Part shown: positions 1 to 12,213 of the stretch, piece after piece
Numbering within the stretch: the first letter of the stretch is position 1
Layout of the letters: every line of letters starts with the position of its first letter
Origin: Toxoplasma gondii ME49
Lineage: Eukaryota; Apicomplexa; Conoidasida; Eucoccidiorida; Sarcocystidae
Direction: 5' to 3'
Length of the DNA: 64,000 nt
NCBI RefSeq assembly: GCF_000006565.2
Contig: NC_031473.1
Location: forward strand, 2,830,134 to 2,894,133
Position numbers and translations under genes: made by a program
The notes under the pieces: model-generated
Told to the model about the DNA's origin: nothing
What the model saw: the letters and a program-made list of their open reading frames with translations, nothing else
Database searches by the model: none

Positions 1-2177
1 TCTTGATACACTCACAGGTGCCAGGAGGCGTTGTAGAGGCGAACTTCTGCTGCGCAGCTGGGACCGAAGACTTGCATGCACTTGGCACGCCAGCAAACGT
101 CGCTCCGGTTGCCACAGAGGCGGTGGAGAAGCCGGCAGCAGCTCGAGAGTCTGGAAAAGGAACAGCCACGAAAAAGCGAAAGTAAACAGTCAGCGCGTAA
201 CCGTCGAGGGAACCCCCCCCCGAGAGACACTGGATCCCATCCCTTCGGAGACGCGAGAACACAGAGGACGCCACTGGAGAAGTTCTCAGTCAGGAAGCCA
301 CACAAATATGGGCGTATTCGGTTCTTCCCCTTTTCTCATGCCTCAGCCCTCTCGCTTTCCCTCCCTCAGGCACCTGCGTCTCCTATCTCCTCATCTTCCG
401 TCTCCTCGTCTTCTGTCTCCCTCTCGTATCCTCTCTTTGACTCGCATCCTACCATCTTCTCGCATTATCCGATCTCCTCGTCGTCTTCTGGTCCCTCATT
501 CTCTGTCTCTCGTCGTTTGTCTCTTTCTCGTGGTCTGCCGTCTTCTAGCGTTCTGTCTCCCCGCGAGCTGGACCCTCTCTCTCTCTCTGCGGCTCTACAT
601 GCCCTCGGCTCCGGGCTGACGCATGCATCGTCGCAGCTGACATTTCGTGTCGCATGAAGTCGCGTTCTCCCTCCTCACCTGGTGAGAGCGAAGGCGTCGA
701 GGTAGAGAGGCAAGACGTCCAGCAACTCTTGAGGCAGCGAGCAAAGACTGCATGCGTCCTCGTCTTCTGTCGGCTGAGAAGACCCGTCTCCGCTGTCTCT
801 CAGGCTCTGTGTCTCCTCTCCTCTGTCTGCTTCTGGACTGTGAGTGAGCTCCCGAGATCTGTCCTCGCGCTCAGCTTCCCCCTGTGGCCCTCTACCTCCT
901 GCGTGCAGCGTCTCCAAAGGATTGTTCGAGACCGAACATGGAACAAACGAAAGAGGACATGAAGAAGATGAGAGAGGACAGGAGGGCGACGATGGAAACG
1001 AGAGAGAAGAGGCGTGTCCATCTCTTCCAGGGAGTTCGCCGTGTCGACCACCGTTTCTTCGCTCTGAGTTCTCGCCGGTCTTCATCTGTCCACTTCGTCG
1101 GGAGCTGGCGGAGCTGTCCGTTTCTCGCAGATTTTCTTCTCTCCGTCTGTGCTCTGAACCGGATGCATGCAAACGCGGAGTCGAGGCTGGAGGAGACAGG
1201 GAAGCAAGACTCGACTCGCTCTTCTCAACTTCCCTCTTCCCACCAAACGCATGCCCCCTCTTCTCTGTTTCGCGTTTTTCAGACGCCATGTCTGCGATGG
1301 CTTGCAGGCAGCCACTGTCGCGCTGCCTCTCCGCAGTCTCTTCATCCTCATGGACTTCCCTCTCCTCCCTCTTCTCTCTCTGTTCTCCGTCTTTCTCTGC
1401 GTGTGCGTTTTCTTGTCCGTCTCGCGGCCTTCTTTCTCTCCCGTGAAATTGCCCACCGCGTGCTGCGTCTGCTTCGCCTCCGTCGTCTTCGTCTTCGTTC
1501 TCTGCTTGGGTGTATCTACACCTGATGTCGTCTTCGAGGTCTCTTCTTTCGCCGTAGTCGAGGAAGTCGTCGTCTGCGTCTCCTCCCTGTTCTTCTTCTG
1601 TGTGGAATTCTTCGTCGTCGCTTTCGTCTTCGATGTACATGCTTCTCTCGTCGAGGGCGGGGTCTAGGCGGAGAGCCTGTCTGTACAGCCCAATCGCAGC
1701 TCCCAGCTTCCCTCTTCTCTCGAGACGCAGGCCCTCCTTGTAGAAGAGAGAGGCGAGACGAGAGCGCTGGTTGGCGCTCTCCGACGGCGAGGAATCTGCT
1801 GTCACGGGTCGCAGATCCACAGGCGAAGGAGTGGCATCCAGAGCGAGAGGTGCTCTCTCCTCGCGTGTCGGTGGAGCCTCTGTTCCCTCCCTCGCTCCTG
1901 CAGTCTCGTCTCCACCATGTCCTCCTTTCTGTTCAGATGGAAGCAATTCCCTCTTCTCCGCATGAGACCGCAACGCAGAACAAGACGAAGGAGAAGAAAC
2001 GGACGCAGAAGGTGGTGGAAAACAGGCTGCCGGAAGCCGGCATGAACGGAGTGGAACAGAAGAAGAACAGAAAGCGGAAGAGGAGGCAGAGGTAGAGGCA
2101 GGGGAAGAAGAAGAGGAACAGGAAGAAGAAGAGGAAGAAGAGGAACAAGTGGAAGACGGCATAGTGTTCCCTGTCAT
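1..2177 (-). CDS. F-box protein, FBXO9/Hrt3-like, with TPR-like repeat (partial, 3' end outside window)
   Basis: Likely a substrate-recognition subunit of an SCF ubiquitin ligase. Exon 1 runs 2177-679 and begins with ATG. It holds a Ser-rich start (residues 1-40), then a TPR-like helix pair at about 141-175 (LFYKEGLRLERRGKLGAAI, followed by YRQALRLDP), then a long Glu/Asp/Arg-rich stretch, and ends in the first half of an F-box (SLPQELLDVLPLYLDAF). The donor is CAG|GTGAGG at 679/678. Exon 2 starts at 150 after a TTTTCCAG acceptor and is in phase. It continues the F-box (LSSCCRLLHRLC) and gives VCWRAKCMQVFG and YNASWH, which match the W-R-x-x-C-x-x-V-x-G stretch after the F-box in FBXO9 proteins. 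A TPR followed by an F-box and this tail is the FBXO9 order. The gene runs off the left edge. The intron (151-678) is CT-rich in the plus strand. The family call is by recognition only. Confidence 0.75.
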
Positions 2178-3404
2178 TTTCGAGACTGGAGAGGGGAGGG
2201 ACCTGGGCAGAAAAAGGGTACTGAGTCGGAAAGTAGACCGATAAAGTTAAAGTTTACGTGTGAATTCACAGCTGAAAGTTCCGAGCTTCTAGAATGAACT
2301 CGACGTCCATGCAGATGCGCGTATCTCCACATCTCTCTTTCTGTGTCTGTGTTTTGCTTGGTGTTGAGAGTTGGCACACAAGAGCCACGAGAGGGGAAAA
2401 GGAGAGCCCGTGCGCAGAGACAGAAGCTGCAGCATCTCATTCATGGAGACAGAGGCTCGCGTAGAAGCCCAGCTGTCGTCAGCGGAGTCTCAGTCTCTGG
2501 AGGAAACGGCGACGGTTTCCAGCTGTCTGTGTATTTCTGCGCCCTCAAAAGGGCGTGACGATGAAGGAAAGACTCCTCAGAGTCAAAGCAAAAGTGAAAT
2601 TTTCGAACGAGAAAGAAAAACCGCGAATTCCGCACTCTACAGTGCGAGGGCCCCTTTTCGTGGCGGGTGTACAAACAGCGCAGGTTTGGGTCTGTTTTTC
2701 TTGCCCAGAAAAACCTTCGAGTTTTCCCCGAAAGAAAAAAGCTACGTGCCGTGGAGCGAAGAAGCTTGACTGTGTCGGCTTTTGAAGGACAGAAACCCTG
2801 GTGTCTTTTGAGAAAATGCAGCGTCTGCTGTACATGCAGCTCGACAGCGGTGGCGGAGACTGGGAACGCGCTGGGAACGCGTTTTTGGCTTCTCTACGGA
2901 AGAGAGAGAGAAAAAGTCACTTCTTCCATCGTCAAGTGACCTTTATCTGACTCGAACAACTGGTTAAGGCTCCATCCTGGCTCTCAAGGAGGCAGGAGAC
3001 GTCCTGAGAAATGTGTCTCTGTGGGCGCAGGAGCCTCGGTTTTTTTTTCGATTTCAGAAAGGAATTGAGCTTCTCACGAAAAAACACAGGTCGAACAACC
3101 TTCAGAGTCAACTAACGCCACAGTGTCTGACGAAACGCGCGCCTTCGTGCCTTGTCTCAAGTTCGAAAGACGAGAGCTCCTGCAGGAAATCTTTGTAGGG
3201 AAAAATCGAGAAAAGCAGGGTATGCGGGATCAACCGTGATGGCAACGTACACACTACAAACTCAAACACGGACTGAATGTCGAGTTGCAGAGCACGTTCA
3301 GCGAATGTGTGAACTACACACAGTACAAAGGAAACGAAAGGGGCAACTTACGAAACAGCTTCCATCCTTCCATGTCCGTCCAAACAGTTTCTACTCGTAT
3401 ACAT

Positions 3405-3444
<40 letters not shown>

Positions 3445-4126
3445 TTATAGCTATATAGAGAGATATATTTATTTATATATGTTTAAATATGTTTATATAT
3501 ATATATATATTTGTATGTATGTATACAACTATATATATCTGTGTCTGTGGCGATAAGAGGATAAATATTTACGCAAGCAGATGCATATATCTATAGAGAG
3601 AAGGCCTTTGCAATACTTTTGAAAAACGAATATTTCGGAGAAGAGTCGGCGGAGTTTGGTTTCAAACGCATGGGGAGCTGAAAGCGGTGACTTTTGGCTC
3701 CGCGTGGCAGAGCCGTTCTTCGAAAAAAATCGAAGAATCTTCGAATCATCGAGATCCGAAAAGCCGGTGTCTGTACTCCAGGTGATGACGAATCCGTACT
3801 CTCAAAGAAATCGTAGCGCATGTGCCAGAAAGACTGCCTATCCCTATTTTCATGTTTATGAATCTATGTTTAAAATGTAGTTTTGCACAGATATAGATAT
3901 GCGACGATCGCCTCATGATTCAATAAAAACTGCACGTGCTAGATACGTCAATAAGAATGTGCTACAGAGGCTTGTATGTCGGTGCATGTGTATACTTGGA
4001 CACATCAGAGCGAAATCGCTACACGGTGTTTATTCATCTCATGCATCCAGCAAGGCAGGCAGAGAGATGCAGATGTATGGAAATATAAATGTAAATCCTT
4101 GTGTGTATCAAGGGATGCGTATCCAT

Positions 4127-4159
<33 letters not shown>

Positions 4160-5780
4160 ATGTCCAAATGTGCACGGGAGCACGTGAGAAACTCCATCGC
4201 GGCTGTGCTCGCCTGAAACTGAATCGAGTGAGTCAGGACGGAGTGTGGCAAAAGTCACAAAGATTCGGATGAGACATTCGACTTTGGATGGATACATCCG
4301 TGCAGATAAATGCATTGCTTGCCTCTTATTTGCGAGTGCGACGAATCTGAAATTGACGGCGTCTTTTGAAAAAACATGTCAACCTCTGCCAAAGTACTGA
4401 ATTGAACTCGCAGCATTATGCATGACGTCGGATATACACAAATGTATATAGGTGTAGTATATATCTGTGTCCACACACATACATTTATGCAAGCAAGAAA
4501 TGTAGACACAAGTGCCTCGTGTATATACATACATACATGCACACATACATATACATAATTCAATACATGTATACGTATATGTATCCACGCATAGACTCAC
4601 ATGCACATCGATGTATATGCGCACGCACGGCTGCACCTCTGAAAGGTACATTGTTGGGGCAACCTGGATAGAAAGAGGAACAATTGAGCTTTCAAGTGCT
4701 GAAAGGAAGAATTTTACTTCCCCTCCCCCCCTTCCACAGTGCAAGAGAAAGCAGAAACAGAGAGCAGACCGCCGATCACGTTTCCGTCAAAAGCAGTGGT
4801 GACTGTGTGACAAGGATGGATTTATCTTCCTGTTGTGTTCAACGATGAAAAAAGTCTTCCCTCTGTGGCTTCAAAGTACAAAATGGGCGTAGAGAACCTC
4901 AGTCCCCCCGAGAGAGCGTTCTCTCAGAAACGAAAAAAAACGAACTCTCTCCTCTCCCCTCCAACTGAGGGAAAACACAAAGTGAAACCCCCGATACAAA
5001 TAACGGGGGCGCCTGACGAAACGTTGACAGAGAATGGAAGACGCACGTCTGCTTTTACTCGCATGCAGCGCTACAATCACGTGTACATGCATGCACTTTT
5101 CACATCGGTCCCGAACACCCGGAGCCCTGCACCTTTCCAGACATCCAAATAAAAGCAGATACGCACATAACTAAATGACGAAGGAAATGCATAAATCGAC
5201 GACAAGTAGCGCCAGCAGAAGGGCTCCGCAGATCCTAAACGGCGGCGTGGCTCGTCTCGTATTGAATTTCTTTTCATTGAAACAAGAGGCGACTTGTGAA
5301 ACTTCTCAAGTTCTGTTCGACCCAGAAGGGAAGACACGAGCAACTCAAGGGATACAGGCCAACCGCGCAAAGTAAAGCTGGATCCTCTTCGTTCTCTCTC
5401 TTGACGGCTGTGTGTTTCCCTACGGCAGCAGCTTCTCCTTTCTCTGTTTTCCTCAGCTCCTGCTCGACATTGTCTCTTTCCGCTTCTTTGATTGGCTTCT
5501 TCTTCGTCTCCTCTTGCTCTCTCTTTCAGTCACCTCTCCCTCCTTGTTGGCCTCCCTTCTCCTTCCTGTCTCCTTCTTCCTGTCTTCTATGTCTGGATCG
5601 GCGGGGCGCTTGCCTCCTCTCCATGTTTTATCGTTTTGCTTTTGTGTGTGGTGTTCTCTGACCTCTTCCATGTGCGGTTTCTGTTCTACGGTTCTGCGTT
5701 GATACCTTGTTCCTTTCCCTCCCTCTCCTCCTTTCTGTGCGTTTCTTGCCCCTCTTCTCTCATCCTTTGTCTCCGTGTCT
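2178..5780. other. Intergenic region with AT microsatellites
   Basis: No convincing coding exon on either strand. The first few hundred bases are the 5' flank of the F-box gene. The rest contains (AT)n runs at 3409-3442, about 3497-3510 and about 4130-4157, plus many TATG/CATA steps. Open frames here are short, lack domain signal and follow the simple repeats. Confidence 0.6.
3409..3442. repeat. (AT)n microsatellite
   Basis: Uninterrupted AT dinucleotide run of about 34 bases, followed by imperfect AT-rich sequence to about 3530. Confidence 0.95.
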
Positions 5781-8076
5781 TCACTGTTCCTTCTTGCCTC
5801 CTTCGTTTTGCCGCAGTGTGTCCGCATCTTTCTCGACTCTGTTTTTCCCGCTGCGCTTCCGATGTCGACAGAGCGAACGGAAAAACAGGTAGCCCCAGAA
5901 GTAGTTCAGCAACGTCCAGCCGAGCGTCAGCACCATCATAAAGACCATGCGCATTGTGGAGATGTTTTTCTGCGGAATCATGTGGTGTCTATACAGCAGG
6001 CAGTCGACCCAGTAGTGCCAGAAGACGAGATATGGCACCACGATGAGCCGCACAGAAATAAACAGAAAGACAGTGAGGGCGTTGATGAAGCGAAACAAAG
6101 TCGTGTGTGCTTGTCCGTTCTGAACGAGAAACCAGCGAAAGTGGAGAAACGGCGTCGAGATCTCGCTCGCCGCGAACAGACTGCACAAACCTGGAAAAAC
6201 AAAACAAAACACAAAAGCGGAAGCGCTGTGTCTGTGCACTGAGTTTCCTCCCAGTCGGCCATCTCACGTTTTCACAGGGACACGCACAATGCATGTTCTC
6301 CAGTCCATACCTATCTCTTATGCGCACTTCTACATGCATGGGCACCTAGAGATACATATATGGATACATATATGCCGATAGATATATATATATATATATA
6401 TGTACGTATGTAGCTCTTCATCTACTGAGTTGCAAAGATGTATGTCGAGATTCGCGTGAGTGTGTTTCTGGATGTGCGTAGAGAGAAAAGTATCATTTTT
6501 GTGTCTCCACAGAAGCCAGTCCGCCTGTGCTTTCTTCTTCTCGCCGTGTCATCTAGGCAGCGCGCCCTCGGTATTTCACCGTGCACCTGAAAGGAGAGCG
6601 CGCGAATGACTTGTGGAGAGAATGCCGCCTATTCTTGAAAGAATGTCCATCTAACCGAGGCGGCCCTTTCGCCAAGTTTCTTCACGCGCATGCATCTACA
6701 AGGCGACGCATACAAAGCCTTCAGAGCATGGAAAGCATGCGACGAAGACGCACCTGAGAGTTTGATGCCCGGAGCAGTGATTTGGATCGTTCCGGCGAGA
6801 AAACTGAGAAGGGCGTGGAAGAGGAAAGCTCGCTTGTGGACTTCCAGGTTTCGCAAACACTCGAAGCAGTCCCACAAAAAGTAGCTTCCCATCATATAGG
6901 CTGAACAGAAAAACACACAAGGCACCATGCAGCAACAAAATGCACGGCCGCACGCGCCGTTTCAGCAGTCCAGTGGGGTGGTGGGGCTTAGCAGGCATGA
7001 AGAACCTGGGTGTCTGTGCCTCGTAACTGGAGTCACACTCAGCGTTCTACAGTGTATGATGTCTCTGTTTACTCGGTATGAGCAACACAGTTCTGGATCG
7101 CGGATCCTTTGCGCAGAGACGAATTCTCCTTGCAGTGTGACAGTCACCATTCGTGGTCCACCTACAGCTCGCTACCTTCAGCCCCCCCGACCATCAGCCT
7201 GCGAAGGTGAACACAGATCCGCGAAGAGGCACAAAGAGAAGCAAGAACCCACCCTCTAGTCTCAGACAACTGGTGCGAGTCATGTGCGTGTCTATACAGC
7301 GGGGTAGGCCACAGTCTGCACTTACATGAGAAGATGACGAGAGGGTCTTTTCTGCCATCCCAGAAGTCTGCGGCAGCGCCCCAGTGAGCAAAGTAGGTGT
7401 CCCACCAGTTGTTTCGCTGCTCCACCTCTGCATGCAGAGCCGCCTGCTCTGCCTGCATGCGAACCTCTGCCTCTGACCCAGAGGCATGGGCGAGGACAGA
7501 AGAGTACGCCTGTGACGCGGCTTGCGCCACCAGGATCTGTGCAGCTGGAAGAACGACACATCGAACGGCGTGGAAAAGTGCCGCGGGAGTCAAATAAAGT
7601 GCATGCAGAGACGCCGTCGTGTTTGCGTTCGCGCTGATAAAATACACTCGAAGAGCCGCCAACTCGGCGCTAACGGCTTCACTTGAAGAAGAAGCGTCTT
7701 CAGAGCAACAGGCTGTTGTGGATCGTGAGGTGGTTGTCGAAGAAGAGGCGACTGTGTATGAAGCGACTCCCTGCTTCGTTCGAATCGGTTGGGTCTTCTG
7801 AGCTCTGTGTGTGGAGGCTGCTTCAAGAGCTGCGATGCGGGTCACCTTTTCGATGTGCTGGCGGCGCGCAGAGGCGGGGAGGAGAAGCGCAGGAAGGCGT
7901 GGAGAGACGAATGCATGCACGTAGAACCAGAAAAGCGTGAGGAAGAAGAAGAGAGGCAGAGAGGGAGAGAGAGGACAGAACACGCCCCACAGCTTGTCCG
8001 TCAGCCGCGTCTCCTCGCAAGAGAAGGAGAAGAAACGCGAAAGAGCCGCAAGGCCGTCCACAACGAAAGCCGCCAT
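5781..8076 (-). CDS. TLC-domain membrane protein (TLCD4/TMEM56-like)
   Basis: Three exons join in phase: 8076-7326, 6900-6754 and 6190-5781, giving 435 codons. The start chosen is the ATG at 8076; the frame is open further upstream but only from a GTG. Residues 30-60 hold a hydrophobic segment (SLPLFFFLTLFWFYVHAF). An Ala/Ser-rich linker follows. From about 225 the TLC domain begins: WDGRKDPLVIFS, YMMGSYFLWDCFECL, HALLSFLAGTIQITAPG, ASEISTPFLHFRWFLVQNG, then ISVRLIVVPYLVFWHYW. The D-P-L, Y-x-x-W-D and S-E-x-S-x-P-F-x-x-x-R-W-F signatures fit the TLCD4 branch better than ceramide synthases, because the paired His is only a single His (FHALL). The protein probably sits in the ER or Golgi membrane. 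Its last four residues, KKEQ, match a C-terminal dilysine retrieval signal. Function beyond lipid sensing or trafficking cannot be inferred. Confidence 0.75.
6377..6401. repeat. (AT)n microsatellite in intron 2 of the TLC gene
   Basis: Short TA repeat tract flanked by GATACATATA-type sequence, inside the intron between 6191 and 6753. Confidence 0.85.
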
Positions 8077-11000
8077 CCTGGAACTGATAAAGAGATCGAC
8101 AAAGGGAGGTGAAAGGGAGAAGGAAAAGAAGGGAATAAAACGGTCGCTGTGGAGACACCGACGAAGGATGTAGAAGTGAAAACAAGTGGGCAATAGCTTA
8201 GAAGAAAGCGATTTGGGAAAAGGACTCACGATCGTGTTTGACAGGAGTCGAGTTCTTCAAGATTGAAGGGAAACGTTCTCGGGATACGGGAAGAAATGCC
8301 AGAGCGGAGGACGTTTTGAAAAACCGGTTGGGAAAAGCTAAAAAAACAAAAGTCAGCAGCAAAGGGTCTCTAACAACACAGCTTCTAAAGCCGCGAATGC
8401 GCACAAGAACCCGACATGCACGGGCATACTGTTTCGTGGATGTGTGCGCTCTACACGTGGACAAGAACACGCATTTTGGACTTTGAACTTTCTTCAAAAG
8501 CGTCAAAGACAAAGAAAAAGGACTTCTGGGAAAAACAAACTTCTTGAAGGGTGTGTTTGTCCATGCAAAGGCCAAGAGTGAAAAAACGCACCGAACTTGT
8601 CGAGAGACATTGGGAGAGTCCGTACGTTTCACTTCTGACAACCTGCAGTCGATTAGGGGATTTCTGATTTTGCGAGACAAAGCCTTCAGACGGAATTCGT
8701 TAGCCTCATTTTGAATTTCTCATCTGTTGTTCAATTGCAAGGCGCTTCCGAGAACCTCGAGCCGCGCAAAAAAAAACAGGGCTTTTTGCGAAGTAGAGAC
8801 AAGGTGATTCGCACGGACGAAGCTTCCCCGTCCCCTCCGACTGCCGGAAAAGCCAAAGTCGCATCGGTTACTGCACACCCCGTTTTTCACCAAGACTTAA
8901 CTAGACTTTCCGTGGAAAGCGAATACCTGACAGCTTCCTCGTGGTACGCGAAAAACGGCTGAAGAAAATAGTTGGTGCATGCACAGCTACCAGACCGGTT
9001 TCCAAGCTACAGCGTGTTCGCCTCGCTCGGAACAATATGTGCGAAGCCAACTCACATCTCTAATTTCACGTTCAAACAAAAATTCCAAGTTTATGTCTAC
9101 ATTGGAACCTTTTTAGCTCAAGATGTAGAGTTCTGGACCTGTCATGCAAATTGTAAAGGGGAACGATGCAAGGATGTGCCCGTGCATGTGTGGAGATACA
9201 AATAATATAATATATGTATGTATATAGATATGTATATATGTATCGAAATTCTGCTGAGCAATCAGTGACAGTCCCGGGTTCGATGAAGACACATTGTTCA
9301 ACCTTAAAAGATCTCCGTTGGGAAGCGGCCATGCCTCGTTCGAACAAAACGGGAGAAACCCTCTGAACTTGAGATACGCGGGCTGCGTTCTTGCAAGCCA
9401 TTTGGTAGATTCATAGGCAGTGTTTAATTTCTTCACTCCAGTTTTTGTCTTCTAATCGGCCAACTCAGTGGTGGATTGCCTGGAGCTTTGCTGTCTACAC
9501 TGACATCGAGCCTTCTGCGGAGTAATAAGAATTTCACGGGTATGTTCTACCGGTACTGGTGGCTATTTGTGAAGTTCGCTGCTCTAACAAAGTGGTAGCG
9601 GCGTATAAATAGTAGAAAGAAACTCTATCTGCCTGAGTATCTCAGACTAGTTTCTGTGGCTCGCACCTGTCGCATGATACGCCGTTTGAATAACTGACCA
9701 GAAAAATACAGCACCTGGCGTCGAAATCAGCGTGCTCCGATGCAGTCCTTCCATATGTGTGTGTGTATGCTGCTTCCTCCCAATAAATATGCCGCCTTGG
9801 CTCAGTTGCGTATAGTGCGGCTGACGTGGAATGCGCAGACACAGAAGAGAGAATGAGGAAATCGAGAGGAAAACAGCGAGAATGGGTGGTCGTGTAGTTT
9901 TGAGATCACGACAGGGAAAGTGAGGCAGCCAGCAGAAGGATCTCCGCACTTCCCGACCCGAAGTATCGCATCAAAACTCCGTTCCCTGAGGTGAAGAGCA
10001 ACTCCTGCCAGTACAACTTCATAGGATAATCAAGGCTACTTCGATTCTCGTTGGTGTTTCCGGTTTTTCAAGAGTTGAAGTCATGCTGGCAGCAGCGTGC
10101 TGTTTCTCAGAAACTTACACGTCTTTTTCACGAGCAGCAACTTGCTTCACAAAACAGAACTGGAGTACGACTCTGCAAGCGTAGAGCTTGTTGTTTCCCA
10201 CATTTATAGTGCATGCGGCACACAAGCGCAGAGTTTCTGTAGTGCGGCTGACGGGAAAGAAGCCCCTTTTCAAATGGATTATTCTCAAACCGTGGAGAGG
10301 CATCACTCTCTGAGTAGACTCTACGACATGCATGGCCCCACTGCGCAGAGCGACCATGCCAAAACGCTGGGCGTTTCTCTGCCTCAGACTCGAAACGATT
10401 TTCGTCTATCATCCGTTTCTCCCATATTCACCTGAACGCGAGTTTGTTCTTTCTACCTTCCCTGCCTCTGTTCGTGCACAAGTCTTCCCGTCTAACGTCC
10501 CTTCCAGTTCATTTTGGACATGAAGTCCGACTGGAGCGTGTCGCTCGAGGCCGCTGCTCAAGGAATTCGAACGAAAGTAAAACTTCGCGGATTCCCCGCG
10601 CAAGCGGCCTCTCTTGTTTTCTGTACACGCCGCGTATATTGTGTTCTGCCGCACAACCCTGTTTTCATAAAACTGTTAGTAGAGCGGTCGATAGTCGCTT
10701 CTGTTTCAGTGACCTCAGCGAGCTTCAGTTGAAAACCCTTTGCCGTCCCCTACATACGCTGGAGGCCCGTCAATTACTTTAGAAAGTACCTCCGAATTCG
10801 ATGCGCAGTTCGCAACTAACTTCCTCTCTTCTGATGACTTCGCAGGATTAATTAGATCGAACTTCGCCCCATTCAGTTCCCTCCTCTGTTTTTCTCCACA
10901 TTCTACACGCCATTCGACTGTAAACTTCGAGTGTTTATCAAACCGTGTTCATACGGAGAGCACCCTGCCCCCTTCAAACGAGGTCGCGTGGCGGGTGCGC

Positions 11001-12213
11001 GCCGAAACACGGAGGCTTTTCGGGACGTTTTCTCGTTGCTGTGATGTGCCCCTTGCTAAAGCTTGCATCCACAGGCACATGCAAACCGTAAATCCCCTGC
11101 CGGTCGCAAATTTAAGCGTCGAGACTCAAACCCCTAGCCGTGTGTAGACTTTTGAGGCGGCTGGGAAGCGAGGGAAGATGGGTGCAGTACGCTGGTTCAT
11201 GTACAGTAAACACAAAAGCACGGCTGCCGCACCGTTCACCTCAAAGTGTTATTAGTTCGTAGTCCCAGGTAACGTAGTGGAACGAAACTGAGACTCTAAA
11301 GGTGACAGATGAGTTAAAGCGGCGTCAAGAGACGGCAGCCATTCCCTTGGTTCCCACATGCACATCGACGCTGTTACCTTATATTCGGGTAGGGGGCGGA
11401 CCATCCTGAAGCGGTATAGAGAGGAGCAGCCAGGGAAGATATCGCTCGTCGGAAGAGACAATTGGGCGGTGGTGAAAGTGAAATCTCTCCATCTGCTACT
11501 TTTTTTCGCATAAACTGATCCACCACTGCAGAGGAAAGGCTCGATATTTCAAGGAGTTGCGGAAACGGCGCGAACGTGTGCAGGCAGCGTGCGAGTCTTG
11601 ATGGGCAAGCACACCTAGCGAAAGGTCTCAGCTTGTCGCAGCTCTTGACGCGGTATCGAGTTGACGATTTGCATGTTTTTCGCCGGAACCTGTGTCCCGG
11701 ACGCCAGCAGAAGGCGCTGTCGTTCACCATTTTTTTGCGACCAACCACTCGTGGACATTTCTCTTGCGCATCTCCGTCATTGTAGGACGATGTTCGATGT
11801 GCTATGTAGGTGTCTAGACACCCAACGTTGTTTTGCTCTAGACATCTGAGCATGTCAGCTGCCGTGCCGCCCTCGGTGGACCGAGTGAACGCTTTCTCTT
11901 GTCAAAGCAACTCGATATCACACGGAATTATGAGGACGCCCGGCGGTGGCTGTTGGCGCGCTCCCTGCTGGTGATGTGAGAGGCTGTGAGGACGACTCTT
12001 GTACAGTGTTTGAGCCGCGTATTCCCGAGCATCCGATGTGTCAGAGTGGCACCGCGAGTGCGGTTGTACGCTGTTTCGTCAGACGCCTGTGATCAGGGTT
12101 TCTCGTCGCGACAGTCGGGTCCCGGGCCTCCGGAGGTTCTTTTCCAGTCGGCTCCACAAGAGCTTACCTTTACCACCCTTACCCCTGCTGTTTCTTCCTC
12201 CTATGCCTCTAAT
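8077..12213. other. Intergenic region, divergent promoters of TLC gene and cyclin gene
   Basis: Lies between divergently transcribed genes, so it should contain both promoters and 5' UTRs. I see no exon with domain signal. The frame of cyclin exon 1 is open back to an in-frame TGA at 11977 but contains no ATG upstream of 12214. A 135-codon open frame at 10740-11147 (plus) and a 159-codon one at 11374-11853 (minus) have unremarkable composition and no family resemblance. AT-rich simple sequence occurs around 9200-9245. Confidence 0.5.

Noticed and set aside
3409..3520. Repeat tracts considered as a CRISPR-like array or origin
   Set aside because: They are plain AT microsatellites without spacers, in a eukaryotic nuclear context.
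9264..9290. Sequence resembling a tRNA T-loop (GGTTCGAT)
   Set aside because: The flanking bases do not form a T-stem, and no D-arm or acceptor stem fits upstream.
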